This document shows, one piece after another, positions 10,057 through 20,409 of a stretch of DNA of 64,000 nt (position 1 is the first letter of the stretch; each line of letters begins with the position of its first letter). A model generated the notes under the pieces. The model was not told the DNA's origin. It ran no database searches and worked only from the letters and a program-made list of their open reading frames with translations. Position numbers and translations under genes: made by a program. The stretch covers positions 541,001 through 605,000 of the forward strand of contig JAJGOT010000308.1 in the NCBI GenBank assembly GCA_022457155.1, written 5' to 3'. Origin of the DNA: Cladopsammia gracilis. Taxonomy: Eukaryota; Cnidaria; Anthozoa; Scleractinia; Dendrophylliidae.

Positions 10057-10640
10057 GGACTTCTTCGTGATGTCGGAGGAGACTTATTGGCAGGGTGGCA
10101 GTATCTGTCTCCAGGCCGAGTTACTGATGGACCAGAAACTGCTTGAAGCGGGCCTGATCTGTGGCATCCATAGGGCTGTCTTCGCAGCCATTTCAAACAT
10201 TCTGGCAAGGTCAGTTCTTATCCAAAGTACGCGCAATGGAATGGCAGGGTGCACTGGTTCAAAGAAACTGATGACATGGAACACGAGTTGGTAGTATTCT
10301 GCGACGAGTTCAACGCGTGGGTGCAGTGGAAGGCTGCCGAGAACGTCACGGACCTGGCTGACCTGGCAGCCTGGCTCTTGGTGTGGTTCCTCTTACTGCA
10401 TCAGTTCATGGATGGGAACGGATGGGTGGCCCAGCTGCTGGCGAACCATGTGTTTCGGGGCCGCCTGCCATTCTTGGTGCTGTTCTGCGGTCATGAGGAT
10501 TATGTCAACGGCCTGATCCTTGATCGTGAAAACGGTGGGCACCCTTGCAGGAGGGCAAACGTTTTGGCACAGGTCCAGCTCTATTGTGAGAAGTTCTTCC
10601 AGCAGAGCCACCTTTCGCTTCCTTTAGGAAACTCATATTA
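10025..10640 (+). pseudogene. Fic-domain protein, frameshifted, active-site motif altered
   Basis: The active-site region reads LHQFMDGNGWVAQLLANHVF at about 10400-10455. This aligns with the Fic signature HPFx(D/E)GNGRxxR: His and GNG are kept, but the Arg after GNG is Trp and the second Arg is Gln. Upstream, HFKHSGKVSSYPKYAQW resembles the Fic segment before the active-site helix, in a frame reached by a lesion near 10190. ATG 10025 (in an MKKNLHLK context) is the likely start. Fic proteins transfer AMP or related groups from nucleotides to target proteins. This copy is probably inactive. The end is approximate; an alternative frame stops at 10624. Fic genes are unusual in such elements. 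Confidence 0.65.
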
Positions 10641-10643
10641 TAC
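10623..10643 (+). promoter_or_regulatory. Conserved TTTAGGAAA + TATA motif before 10644
   Basis: TTTAGGAAACTC followed by ATATTATAC and directly by the integrase ATG at 10644, the same layout as at 9885. Confidence 0.65.
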
Positions 10644-11770
10644 ATGGAAGCCAAACTCGCAAAGATCTATTACAGCCCATAAGGGTAATGTAAAGGTATT
10701 GAGCTGTGAAAAAACTCACCATCGTAGGAAAGGTCTCCAAAGATACTGGGAAGCGGTGGTTGTCCAAGCAAGCGCTATGGCAGGTATTCTTACCCGCACT
10801 GGGTCACATTCCTAGACCAAATTTTGATGTCTTATCGCCCAATGCTGTGCATCAAGCAGACCTTTTTTGCCGCATGACACTCCGGGTAGAGGGCGAGGAT
10901 GAAAGACTTTCAAATAATTTTATGCACTCACCGTTGTTGACTTTGCCAGTCGCTACAAAGAAGCAGAGCCTCTGACATCTAAAGAGTCTGATGAGGTTGC
11001 GAAAGCCTTTCAGACGATTTACAAACGAGGACCTTTGAAGTGGCCTCAACTGTTGCAAGTGGATCCTGGATGGGAATTCATGGGTATTGTTACCAAAGAG
11101 ATGGAAAACTACAAAACAAAAAAAATTCTATTTGCTGCGGTCGTGTTGATATTCACAGAGACCAGGTAATCGTGGAGCGCTTCAACCGCACTCTAGCTGA
11201 GCATTTGTTTAGTCACCAGTATGCTGTCAAAATGCGGCTGCCAAATAAGCAGAGGTCTGCCGTATGGGTGAAAAGACTTCCTGAAGTTGTCACTGCTTTG
11301 AACAATAAGTAACCAGATTGATTGGTAAGAAACCAGCAGAAGCAATAAAAGAAAAGGCCGTTTCTGCCAAGCCTTCGACCACATATTCTAGACCTGTGGG
11401 AGTGAACGAAAAAAAACCACCCCATTTATTCAATTTGAGATATTTGTACCAGCCTGGTGAATTGGAAGGGGGCAGCACGTGCGCTACAGACCCAATCTGG
11501 TCTTTGAGGGTCTTAAACATCGAAAAAGAACTGTAACAAAGCCTGTAGAACCAGTTTTGTACTACCTTCACGACAGACCAAAGCGTGGCTTCGTCCACGA
11601 GGACGAAAAAGAAACATCGAAAAAGAACTGTAACAAAGCCTGGAGAACCAGTTTTGTACTACCTTCTCGACAGACCAAAGCGTGGCTTCGTCCGCGAGGA
11701 GCTGCTGGTTGTGCCACCAGGTACACAGATATTCCGAGTGATTTGATTCTCAGTACCTGGCCAAACAAAG
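10644..11770 (+). pseudogene. Retroviral-type DDE integrase of a Polinton/adintovirus-like element
   Basis: Starts MEAKLAKIYYSP, an apparent HTH-type N terminus interrupted by several stops. The rve core is recognisable in pieces: first Asp in NAVHQADL (codon 10859-10861), second Asp in WPQLLQVDPGWEFMG (11062-11064), and Glu in VIVERFNRTLAEH (11175-11177). This gives the D,D-35-E spacing. A conserved C-terminal stretch follows (YLYQPGELEGG at about 11440, VEPVLYYLHDRPKRGF at about 11545). No reverse transcriptase is linked, so I assign it to a Polinton/Maverick-like DNA element rather than an LTR element. Frameshifts lie near 10870, 11105, 11315, 11430 and 11510. A 97-bp tandem duplication breaks the C terminus. 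Confidence 0.75.
11515..11708 (+). repeat. 97-bp tandem duplication inside the integrase relic
   Basis: 11515-11611 and 11612-11708 are nearly the same sequence, each starting AAACATCGAAAAAGAACTGT. Because 97 is not a multiple of three, it shifts the frame of the integrase tail. Confidence 0.9.
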
Positions 11771-12720
11771 TTAAATCACTTGATCTCCATATATCTAGAT
11801 TTGACTGAAATTAAAAAATTAATTATATTAAATTTTGATGGCCATTTTCTTTCTTGTCATAAGATAAGTCAACATCTACAAATCTTGTTCTGCAGTTCTC
11901 GCATTTTAGTTGTAGCAGTTTATTTGTGTACTTTATTTTCTGAGCCACATTGCCTTCGCTTTCTCTTTCTTTAAGCATAAACCTGAGATTCAACCAAATT
12001 TGATTATGATTGACAATACATTTGTTACTGAAGTTATATCTGCACACAAAAGGTTTGTGTCATCTGGGAACTAACTTAGTTTGACTTCATTACCACAGAT
12101 AGAAATACCATTTGGTATATGCCTTTTCTTTGGGAAATTGTGTTTGCCATGAGTTCAACAGTTACGACAAATGGAAAAGGGGGGAGTGGGCATCCTTGCC
12201 TAACTCCCACTAAAGGTTTAATCCAGTTGGTAAAGAGGTTATTGTTAAGAACTGCACTTTCAATTATATCTGTATAAAATATCTCAATCCATTTGCGTAT
12301 GCTGTCTCTAAGGTTGTTCATCTTTATCTTTAAATTGCGTGGTGCATAAACAGCCATTCTAGAGTATCAAAAGCTTTCCAAAGTAGTATACCATTTTTTT
12401 TGTCATTTTGTCTTATATTAAATTACTTAATGAGTCTGATGTTCTCACCAATATATATCCCTTTTTGGTCTGGGTTTCTCACCAATATATCTCCATCATT
12501 TGGTCTGTATGGATCAGGCGGGGAAGGACAGTTCTGATCTTTGCCATGGGTTTTGATGCTATTGTGTAATCTTACTTCATAAGATATAGTAATGAGTTTT
12601 CCACTTTTGGGATCAAGGTTAGGACACAGCACTTGTGATAATAATAGTTGCATTTTTAACGAGCGCAATTTAGGCTTGCTGCTATGTCATCTCCCTACTA
12701 TAGATGTCAAAAAATTTATT
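11770..12720 (-). pseudogene. Decayed L1/Tx1-like LINE reverse transcriptase fragment
   Basis: Minus-strand RT fragments are in order but in different frames: KGIYIGENIRLIK at about 12425-12465, LVGVRQGCPLPPFPFVVTVE at about 12165-12225, a YADD position now reading FPDDTNLLCAD near 12060, and VDLSYDKKENGHQNL near 11830. Both the family and the order match the RT of the LINE at 221-3361, but this copy is much more degraded. No tail or duplication was identified. It separates the integrase relic from the ATPase relic. Confidence 0.75.
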
Positions 12721-13349
12721 GTAAAATTCACACGTTGCAAATAGCAAATTCAAAAGGAGATCGTGATAAAAAGTATAAACCGCACTCATTATCTGCAGAC
12801 GCAATAAGTTACTGTTCTGTGAAGAATAACTACTTTTTGGTTTAGAACCAGGTAAGTAGTATAGTAAGGATGAAATTGACCCCCTTTTTTGAGCTGGAAT
12901 CTCACTAATATGTGAAGGAATACATTAACGTTGATGACATCATAAGCTATTGTCTCGATTTCCTGAATGCTTTGGAATCTTGTTAACTTACTGTAGAATA
13001 CATTATAATAGGATGATGTCAGGTTCTATTTTTAGATATACCAACTGGTTTGTTTGCCGGTTTGACAGGTTTAGTGGTTTGATTTGTTTTGGGGTACCAT
13101 GATGTCATAGTTTTTTTGATAGGTTGACTGGAATTAGAAAGATGTTCATTGGCTGTCTCGTTTTGACAAAGCATTCTGGTTGGTTGCTGTACTTTTATTG
13201 TTTCAACATCATTAAGGTTTATTTCCTACTAAGGGCCAACTCATTTCTTATTCATATAAATGAAAACCACTGAACTGTAATGTATGCCAGCATTGTTCTT
13301 ACACAATACAAAAGCTTTGGTGATGGTGTTTGTACTGTAGGCAGAGGGG
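12721..13349. other. AT-rich spacer, nothing recognised
   Basis: No coding frame, hairpin or tandem repeat is supported in this stretch. Confidence 0.6.
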
Positions 13350-14325
13350 TCAAGATGGAGGGATTTCAGGGTAGTGGCATTCAGTCACTGTGGTAGTTTT
13401 TTTATGGTGGGCATTGGATTTGGAAGGGGTGTCATGATAAATGGCTTTAAGAGAGTGGAGGTTGTCACCACTGTTACTGCTGTAGGTTGATAAATTATCT
13501 TCCAGACTACTGAAAACTCTGTTCGTCTCTTCAGACTGAATCACAACTGGCTGTTGAGGTCTTCCATTCAATTGATTTTGCAGCTCAAGGTACTGTTTGG
13601 CTTGATCCCCAAGGTCTGTACAAGAGAGAAGGCTATTCATACTGTTGCTTGGCTGGAAGAACTGGGCTGTTGAAAGGTTCTGTTGTCTGAGATACTTTCG
13701 TAGCTCCTGAGAAATGTTATTTTGAATCTCCATTTGATTAAATCGTTCTTCACCGTGTAGTACATTTGTTCGTAGTCTACAATTATCTTGAATGTGTGGT
13801 TGTTTTTATATTGACCAGAAGATAACCAAAGGGTCTTTGTATGGCCTCTGATTTATAAAGAAATCAGTTTGCCCAGGATACATTTGCTTGGCTAGAGTCA
13901 AAATTTGCAGTTTGTCTCTGGGGTTTTTGACAAGGACCAAGACAGTAGTGACTGTTTAAACTGATGATTCAACTACTCTTCCCTTGATGAAAAAGATTTT
14001 GCACGATATAAATCACTCTCAGGTTGTGGTAATGAGAACCTCTTGTAAAAAAAAGGATTTCTATTAGCTTATCTTTGCCGGCATCAAGCATCTGATCATT
14101 GAAGATGATTAAGTTCCGTTTGTCAACATCGAAAAAGGAATCGTGTTCCAATGCAGGAGGAATACCCTTGACAAATTCAATTTGTGGTATTGTGACTAGT
14201 ATTTGCATGAAAGCGGGCTGCCATCCTCATTACATCTGAGGCCTGTTGTAATAAAAATTGAACCCAAAAAGTTTTTCCTGAACCGGTCATCCCTGCAACA
14301 ATACATTCAAGTAAAAGGGTGTTCA
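13350..14325 (-). pseudogene. FtsK/HerA-type (A32-like) packaging ATPase relic
   Basis: Walker A GMTGSGKT is at 14270-14293 (minus), preceded by a hydrophobic strand (ECIVA). After a frame change near 14190 comes IEFVKGIPPALEHDSFF, a Walker B-like strand NLIIFNDQML (the usual second acidic pair reads ND), and a RGSHYHNLRVIYIVQNLFHQ segment typical of these ATPases. It ends at a stop at about 13969. The C-terminal part (13733-13350) is Gln/Asn/Ser-rich with a leucine-rich helix. In Polintons and adintoviruses such ATPases are thought to package DNA into capsids. Orientation is opposite to the integrase. Frameshifts and stops make it non-functional. Confidence 0.6.
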
Positions 14326-14686
14326 AAGTGAATCTGGTGACACTTTTTCCTTGCATCGACCGCAGCCTCTTCTATCATCTATCGCTATGTGATGAGACAG
14401 TATCTTGTTTTTCTAATTTCAGTAACGGTGTTATTTTTGATCAATCTCTTTGTATGGTTCCTCACGTGACATCTGTGTGTAAATCAGCTTCTTCTGTGCA
14501 ATATTGGTATGATTTGCAAGTACCTCACATCGCAAGCTGTACAACATGCTTAATCATGCTTTGATTACCTCGAAAAATAACTTTTGTAACACGCTGATGC
14601 ATGGTTTGCCTACCTACCTACCTCCTTAAGAACATTCGCGCGGAAATCTTCTAACATTGATTTTTTTATAAAACTTTTGCTACAGC
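14326..14686. other. Spacer without recognisable features
   Basis: No supported gene or repeat, apart from a short CCTA run near 14612. Confidence 0.5.
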
Positions 14687-14990
14687 TACAATCAAGGACA
14701 AAAGTCTTTGGGAATAATGTTACAAAGTGCTCATATCAATTACTAATTTAGTATGACCCACCAATACAGCCATGTTTTTCGTTTGAAGTCCATCTCAGCA
14801 ACCCCACCCCTTCCCCCGAGACAATGTTGAAATCGACAAATCATTTTTATTACACGGGCTCAACATTGTAAGGGGGTAGGGGTGGGGAAATGGACACCTA
14901 TCGTTTGCGCATACCGTGTTTCTATCGCGCGCATTGGAAAACATCGTAAATGCAAATTTGTCCCAACACTATTGTCCTTGATTGTAGGTT
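14687..14990. mobile_element. Foldback/MITE-like element
   Basis: CTACAATCAAGGACA at the left end is inverted as TGTCCTTGATTGTAG near 14975-14989. Inner inverted blocks (CAACCCCACCCCTTCCCCC near 14799 and its complement near 14870, and CAATGTTG/CAACATTG) show a hairpin of about 300 bp. Confidence 0.7.
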
Positions 14991-15012
14991 AGGAGCTATT
15001 CGAATCAGAAAT

Positions 15013-15573
15013 GCAAAAAAATGGAAGGGTCATTGACTTTGTTTCCGAGATAAGATATCTGAAAGGTGACCCTAATTTTCCTTACTGGATATGACCCCAA
15101 TGTCTGCTAGTCTAAAAATATTGCAAATTAATCTCTGAAATGCAACATTCTTTCCCAAATTTTATGCGAGTTGGTCTGTTAAGCAAATTCATTCAAGTGG
15201 TGACGTCCCTTAAAGGAAATCTGATCTTTAAACAACAGCATTTGCAAACACTGACAGCCACAAGTTGGCAGGATTTGACTTCATGCGTGTAGAAAAATGG
15301 AAAAAATTTAAACTTCCTAGTACATTGATTTTTTTGTTCATTTTTTCACAATCTTGTCGAGAATTGGCAAAGAAAATTATCTGTCAAAAAAAAAATTGGG
15401 GGTCACCCACCATCCAAGCGAGTTAAATCTAAGCAAAGTTAACGCAACCGCTACCAGCCCTTTATGTGCTTACATTTCTTCTCTTGCGTGTGCACTCGTG
15501 CATGACGTAGCATGGCATTGCAACATGAATTGCGTGCACAGTAAGATGCGCATAAACAATTAGCGTGAACGTC
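15013..15573 (+). repeat. Dispersed repeat R, copy 1
   Basis: About 560 bp repeated in the same orientation at 37304-38143. Shared landmarks include TTTCCGAGATA, AGTCTAAAAATATTGCAAAT, AAACAACAGCATTTGCAAAC and GCATAAACAATTAGCG. Confidence 0.85.
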
Positions 15574-15654
15574 TTTAAAAGACTTCAACATGTACAAAAT
15601 GGCTGCTGCATGGCTAATATCTTTATCACCAAGATTTGCATAAATTACACATAC

Positions 15655-15775
15655 CCTTGTTGAACTGCACTGGTTGCCTATACATCTACTGTACATATTG
15701 AATTCAAGATCCTCCTCACCTACAAAGCCCTTCATGACCTTGCTCCTCTTTACTTGAACGATTTAATTCTCTGAT
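15655..15775 (+). pseudogene. LINE reverse-transcriptase C-terminal scrap
   Basis: Reads LVELHWLPI then, one frame over, FKILLTYKALHDLAPLYLND, ending TGA. This is the conserved tail found in CR1/L2/Jockey-type RTs of marine animals. It is short and frameshifted. Confidence 0.6.
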
Positions 15776-16539
15776 ATCAACCAGTACACAACCTGAGATC
15801 AGCACAGCTCAGATAAAAATGGTACAGGTAACAAAAAATGTAGCACAGCTCGAGTAAAATTGTACAGCGTAAATGACTTTGCTGTACAAATTTTGCCTGT
15901 GCCGGACCAAAATTTTGTCCGTGCTCAGACCTTCTGAAAAGGTAGGCAGTCTGAGTATGGGTAAAATTAGTATGGTTACCAGAAATACTAGCCCGGCTTG
16001 GATAATTATAAAATGCGTAGTATAAACAGTTAACCCAGCCGAGCCAGCTAGTTTTTTTCATGACAAGCTGTTATCTATTTGGTCAGTGCCATTCTGAGAG
16101 TATGTGCAAGTACTTGAGACTGGAAGCAAGAAGCAAAAATCGCCACAAAAGTCTCGCCTTTTTCTTATTTGGAAGGAAGCAGATGTTAAATCTTTTCCTC
16201 TACCATCTATTGATTGATTGACAGGAAAATTACAAGTGAGACCTTTTTTTCCACCTTTACTGGAAAGCATATTTATGCTTGTTGCACTTCTGTATAAGAA
16301 AAGAATGATAGCCAGCAAGAGCAGCTGCCTTTAAAGCTTTTCAGTTGGAAAACTTCTGTTCTCGCAGCCTAAGGATGAGAAGAAAATCTATACTTTTATC
16401 GTTGCTGATTAAACCGGTAAGTTCTTGTATGCTGACCAAAACTTGAGCCCAGCACCCGTACCAAAACATGATTTTCGCTGTGGTTGGCACGGTAGAAAAA
16501 GAGACGTGTAAACAAAGTATCCATGCTCCATTTTTAACC
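15776..16539. other. Intronic sequence, minor short repeats only
   Basis: Near 15795-15905 the words CAGCACAGCTC and AAATTGTACAG recur in direct and inverted form. No gene is supported. Confidence 0.5.
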
Positions 16540-16745
16540 CGTGAATACATGTATGCATAATGAACAGGTTATCGGTAACGGTGGCTTAAATTCACTCACT
16601 CACTTACTCCTTCCATCAGCTGTAAATGTAGTGACGTGATGTTTGTTAAGAATGCGTTTTTAACAAGAACAATGTGAATCCAGCGACAACAATAACTAAT
16701 TTGTTGTAAACGATTGAATTTATAGGGTACGTAGATTTGAAGGAT
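16540..16745 (+). repeat. Dispersed repeat, direct copy of 31802-32010
   Basis: About 200 bp shared with 31802-32010, including CACTCACT runs, CAGCTGTAAA and AACTAATTTGTTGTAAACGA. Divergence is moderate. Confidence 0.75.
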
Positions 16746-16865
16746 GTTTGTGAAATTTGGCCAAAACCTATTTTCTGGGATTAAATGAATGGGGTTAGAA
16801 ACTGTGGTGCTGCGTCAGTGGGGGGTGAAGCACTAGAATTTGGTTTTATTGACTGAGAGATACTA

Positions 16866-16924
16866 ATGACCGAGTTATGAGTTGAGTTGAGTTTGAGTTG
16901 AGTTTGAGTTAAGTTTGAGTTACC
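16866..16924 (+). repeat. TTGAG-type minisatellite
   Basis: About 11-bp units of the form GAGTTGAGTTT. The complementary array (AACTCAAACTT) is at 28397-28484, both ending in GTTACCG or its complement, so these look like inverted copies of one repeat. Confidence 0.8.
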
Positions 16925-17194
16925 GTTGCTTTCATTTTTTTAATTTAAAAGTGGTTAATGCACGATCCAGATCTTTTCTACAGAAAATAGGCCGTCTGTT
17001 CTCTTTTTACGGGTGAAAAAGTGTTAATTTTACATTCCCAAGTGTGAAGCGTTGCATTGTTCTCATTTCACAGCCACAACAATTGTTTACTCCCCGTAAC
17101 TGGTTTTTCACTCATGCTCTTGTTGGACATGCGAATAACGATCAATTTGAAGTTCGACAAGTTCCCAGCTGGCTAACTTATAATTTGTTTTTTG

Positions 17195-17320
17195 TAATGA
17201 AAGTAATCAAAGGCTCCTAAGAGTCAACACGTGAATAAGAAATGCTAACGCGTAACGCAATATTGTGGTAAGCTTATGTTCTGTTTTCACATTGACACGG
17301 TGTAATATATTTTTTTAAAA
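17195..17320 (+). repeat. Dispersed repeat, inverted copy of 32268-32395
   Basis: Shares AAAGGCTCCTAAGAG, GAATAAGAAATGCTAA and CAATATTG.GGTAAGCTTATG with the complement of 32268-32395, just upstream of an ARMC9-like exon. Confidence 0.75.
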
Positions 17321-17559
17321 TTAAACGTAAGGTTTTTTGACAGACCGAAAAAAGAAAAGGAAAAATACAGCAGATCACTTTCATAATGTTCAGTCTGAAG
17401 AAAAAAGAAAACAAAAGAAATGGACGGCACAAGCGAGCTTTGAACCGTGGGCCTTTCGGCTGTCATTCCTCGCTTTACACCATTCGGCCACCGTGATCAC
17501 TGATTCTGAACGGGATAAATTTACGCAGTGGCTATTCGTACGGCACCCGTACTATGTAG

Positions 17560-18545
17560 GCGGACTTCGATTTGCTATTCGTACGGGAATCCAAAACTTT
17601 CGACAATTTTCGATGTTATTCTTCGCTTTTGTTGGTCCACAATATTAAATGTTCGTTTAGTTTTACGAAGCGTTTCTGGTAAGCGATGTTGAATTAGCTA
17701 AGACTCGTATACAGCTGTTTCGAGAAAGGTTGTCGGAAAAAAACGCAAAAGTGCACGCGACAATCCCGAAAAATAATATGGGATATGATCAATCAGGGGC
17801 GGATCAAGGGAGAGGGTACAGGGGGTGCCCTCCCCCCTGAGATGACCTAGTCTGCGTTGTTCGCTTTGAAAATTTGTTTACGTCACCCTTCAGTTACGTC
17901 ATTCCTTAGAGGTGCACCCCCTCCTAAGAAAAATCCTGGATCCGCCCCTGTCAATGAATTTTAATAAGTCACATAAATACATGAAACACGCGATGCCTCG
18001 TCCGTACAGGGGCGATCTTAGATGGCAGGCCATTGGGATAAATGAGTTTTTAGGATATAGCGTGGATGACTACCCACAATGCCTTTCTGGATTGTCGCGT
18101 GCACTTTTACGCTTTTTTCCGACAACCTTTCTCGAAACAACTGTATGTACTACGCGAGTGACTCATTTCGTGACACTTAGAAATTTTTCGCGTCAAAGAA
18201 TAACTCCCGTACGGCCAACTTCGCCGGATTTGCTATTCGTACGGGAGTCCAAAACTTTCGACAACTTGCGATGTTATTCTTCACTTTTGTTGGTCCACAA
18301 TATTAAATGTTCCTTTAGTTTTACGAAGCGCTTCTGGTAAACGATGTCGATTTGGCTTGTCTGTATACAACGCGAGCGACTCATTTCGTGACACGTAGCT
18401 GAATAAACATCGCTCACAAGAAGCGCTTCGTGAATCTAAACAAACGTACAATATTATGGATTGGCAAAAGTGAAGAATAACATCGAAAATTTTCGAAAGT
18501 TTTAGACTCCCGTACGAATAGCAAATCCGGCGAAGTTGGCCGTAA
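17560..18545. repeat. Cluster of three related repeats, two direct and one inverted
   Basis: Blocks at 17565-17695 (+), 18220-18350 (+) and 18411-18545 (-) share ATTCGTACGGGA, CAATATTAAATGTTC and TTTTACGAAGCG. An additional inverted pair, 17705-17760 and 18090-18150, shares TTTCGAGAAAGGTTGTCGGA. The cluster looks like nested palindromic elements. Confidence 0.75.
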
Positions 18546-19350
18546 GCCCGGGGGGTACTCCCATAAATGAGCTATATAGGTATGTGCCGCTGTGAAGGAT
18601 ATGGTTTTCAAGCAGTTTAGTCTGGGATAGGGTATAGTAATCAGAGATTTTTGGTCCAGAATTGGGTATCATTTTCCTCGAAACTGATCAGTTGCGTGAA
18701 GAATTCAGTCTAGACAAGATTTACTGGCAAATGGCATTTAAAAATCGGTATGGCGGGCAGTACGGCATTTTTACTGACCCCTGTTAACCCAGGGGGAGGG
18801 GTACTCAACAAAGTTTTGTACGGGGATGCTCCGCCCCGAGGTCCGAACCCTTACCCTTTCATATACCGTTTTGACAGAAAAGGTACCCCTTTCATATACT
18901 TTTCATTGAAAATGGTACCCCTTTCATGCTTTCATTGAAAATGGTACCCTTTTCATATAGCCTTTACGTGCATCTGTTTGATATATTTTGAAAGGCCCTT
19001 TTTATAACACTTAAATGGCAGTTTTCCCTACACTTTTTATACTTCAACTGTTTTCCCTACCGTTTCCTATACTTCGTGAAATCCCTACCCTTTCATATAC
19101 CTCCAGCTTCAAAAAGGTACCCCTTTCGGGCGGAGCATCCCCGTATAGTCCATTATAGGGGGTACCTCCACGGGCCTGTTAACTATAACTGTGATAGTGA
19201 ACGAGTTTCTGGAAAATAGCGAGTCTGGAACAGGTCTAGGGTATGGTAGGGTTTTTCGGTGTTTAGTCTAGTATAGGGTTGCAAAATGCAGAGTCCCAGC
19301 AGCACAGCCCCACCCAAAAATTTGCAAAGTACCCCCCTCCCCCGGGATTC
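18541..19350. mobile_element. GC-rich GGGGGTACTCC repeat element (outer)
   Basis: Begins CCCGGGGGGTACTCCC and ends AGTACCCCCCTCCCCCGGG, with repeated GGGTATGGTAGGG-like words inside. It has inverted ends and a second element nested within at about 18788-19174. I know this type as a common repeat in cnidarian introns. Confidence 0.6.
18788..19174. mobile_element. Nested TIR element with CCTGTTAAC duplication
   Basis: CCTGTTAAC stands on both sides (18779-18787 and 19175-19183). The inner ends are inverted: CGGGGATGCTCCGCCC at about 18818 and GGGCGGAGCATCCCCG at about 19128. The interior has tandem GGTACCCCTTTCATATAC-like words. An 8-9 bp duplication fits hAT-type insertion. Confidence 0.65.
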
Positions 19351-19682
19351 ATCTTCCCCGGCATTGCTGTCGATCAAACAGGGAAAAACTAACAGCAGGT
19401 CTGAGATCTCCAGTCTGAGATCTGATCTGAGTTTTCCAGGTCGAGTTTTCAGGGTCTGAGATCTGAAGTCTGAGTTTTCGGGGCACCCCCTTAGGACCAC
19501 CCAGTTTTGGAGTCACGAATAAGCGCTCATTCAGTCCTGATTTCCCTATCTGAGAAACCTTGTGTAACCCGACCACCCCGTTAATACGACCACATTTTTA
19601 TGGGCCATCAGAAAAAGTTGTATATGCAGATTGGCAGAACAAGCACTGCCCTGCTGTCACGTCTCTGTGTATTCCAGTGAAT

Positions 19683-19837
19683 CAGGGGCTGGATTCACGA
19701 AGCCCTCTTAAGTTAAGATATATCCTAAGTATTGTTTCTCAACAATAGCCTATTGTTGGAATGACAATAGACTATTGTTAAGAAACAATACTTAGGATAT
19801 GTCTTAACTTAGGAGGGTTTCGTGAATCCGGCCCCTG
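19683..19837. mobile_element. Palindromic MITE (CAGGGGC ends)
   Basis: Arms of about 70 bp: CAGGGGCTGGATTCACGAAG and its near-complement ending CGTGAATCCGGCCCCTG, with a short AT-rich loop. The 155-bp hairpin has no coding content. Confidence 0.9.
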
Positions 19838-20205
19838 ATCAAATCGTCAATGAACAACAACAACAACAACAATAGAACTCTTTAGCTTGTACGTTTTGTT
19901 TTCTTCGATTGCCAAAATAATTTTTTTGTAGAAATATGGCTTAAATTTGTTCCCGACAAAAAAATTGTGCGAACCGGCCAACGGCCGTAAACTGGATTGT
20001 GCGCGAGGTGTGGCTGAGGTGCCTCTTTCGATTAAAAGACCATTTCGACTAATTTTAGTGAAATCAGCAACTATTTACCTTCTGCTTCAGTCATAGTTGT
20101 AATTGTGAAAAGGACAATCTAAACGGCATTTTGGCTTCCTATAGAACGAAGATAATGTTACACAACCCCGATATAACGATGTTCCCTAATTGACTGTACC
20201 TTGCT

Positions 20206-20409
20206 TATTTTGATGGCCTTCTGCAGTGCGTCTTCTTCGTTCAGTTCCTGCTGATACTTCCTCAGCCAGCTTTGCTCAGTAGAACTACTTGGGCCACCTG
20301 AGGAGGCCTCTTCCAGGCGACCCGACACAACATCCAAATATATTTTCTTTTTGACATTCCCCCGAAACGTAAAAGTACCCACGCACTGCACACTAGAGTG
20401 GTCGATCAT
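20206..20409 (-). CDS. Possible exon of unknown gene
   Basis: A minus-strand frame from ATG 20409 encodes about 68 residues with a serine-rich linker (EEASSGGPSSSTEQSW) and an acidic helix NEEDALQKAIKISK that resembles a ubiquitin-interacting type motif. A possible donor follows (AAG then GTACAG). No homologue is recognised and no other exon was found. It could be a chance frame. Confidence 0.25.
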
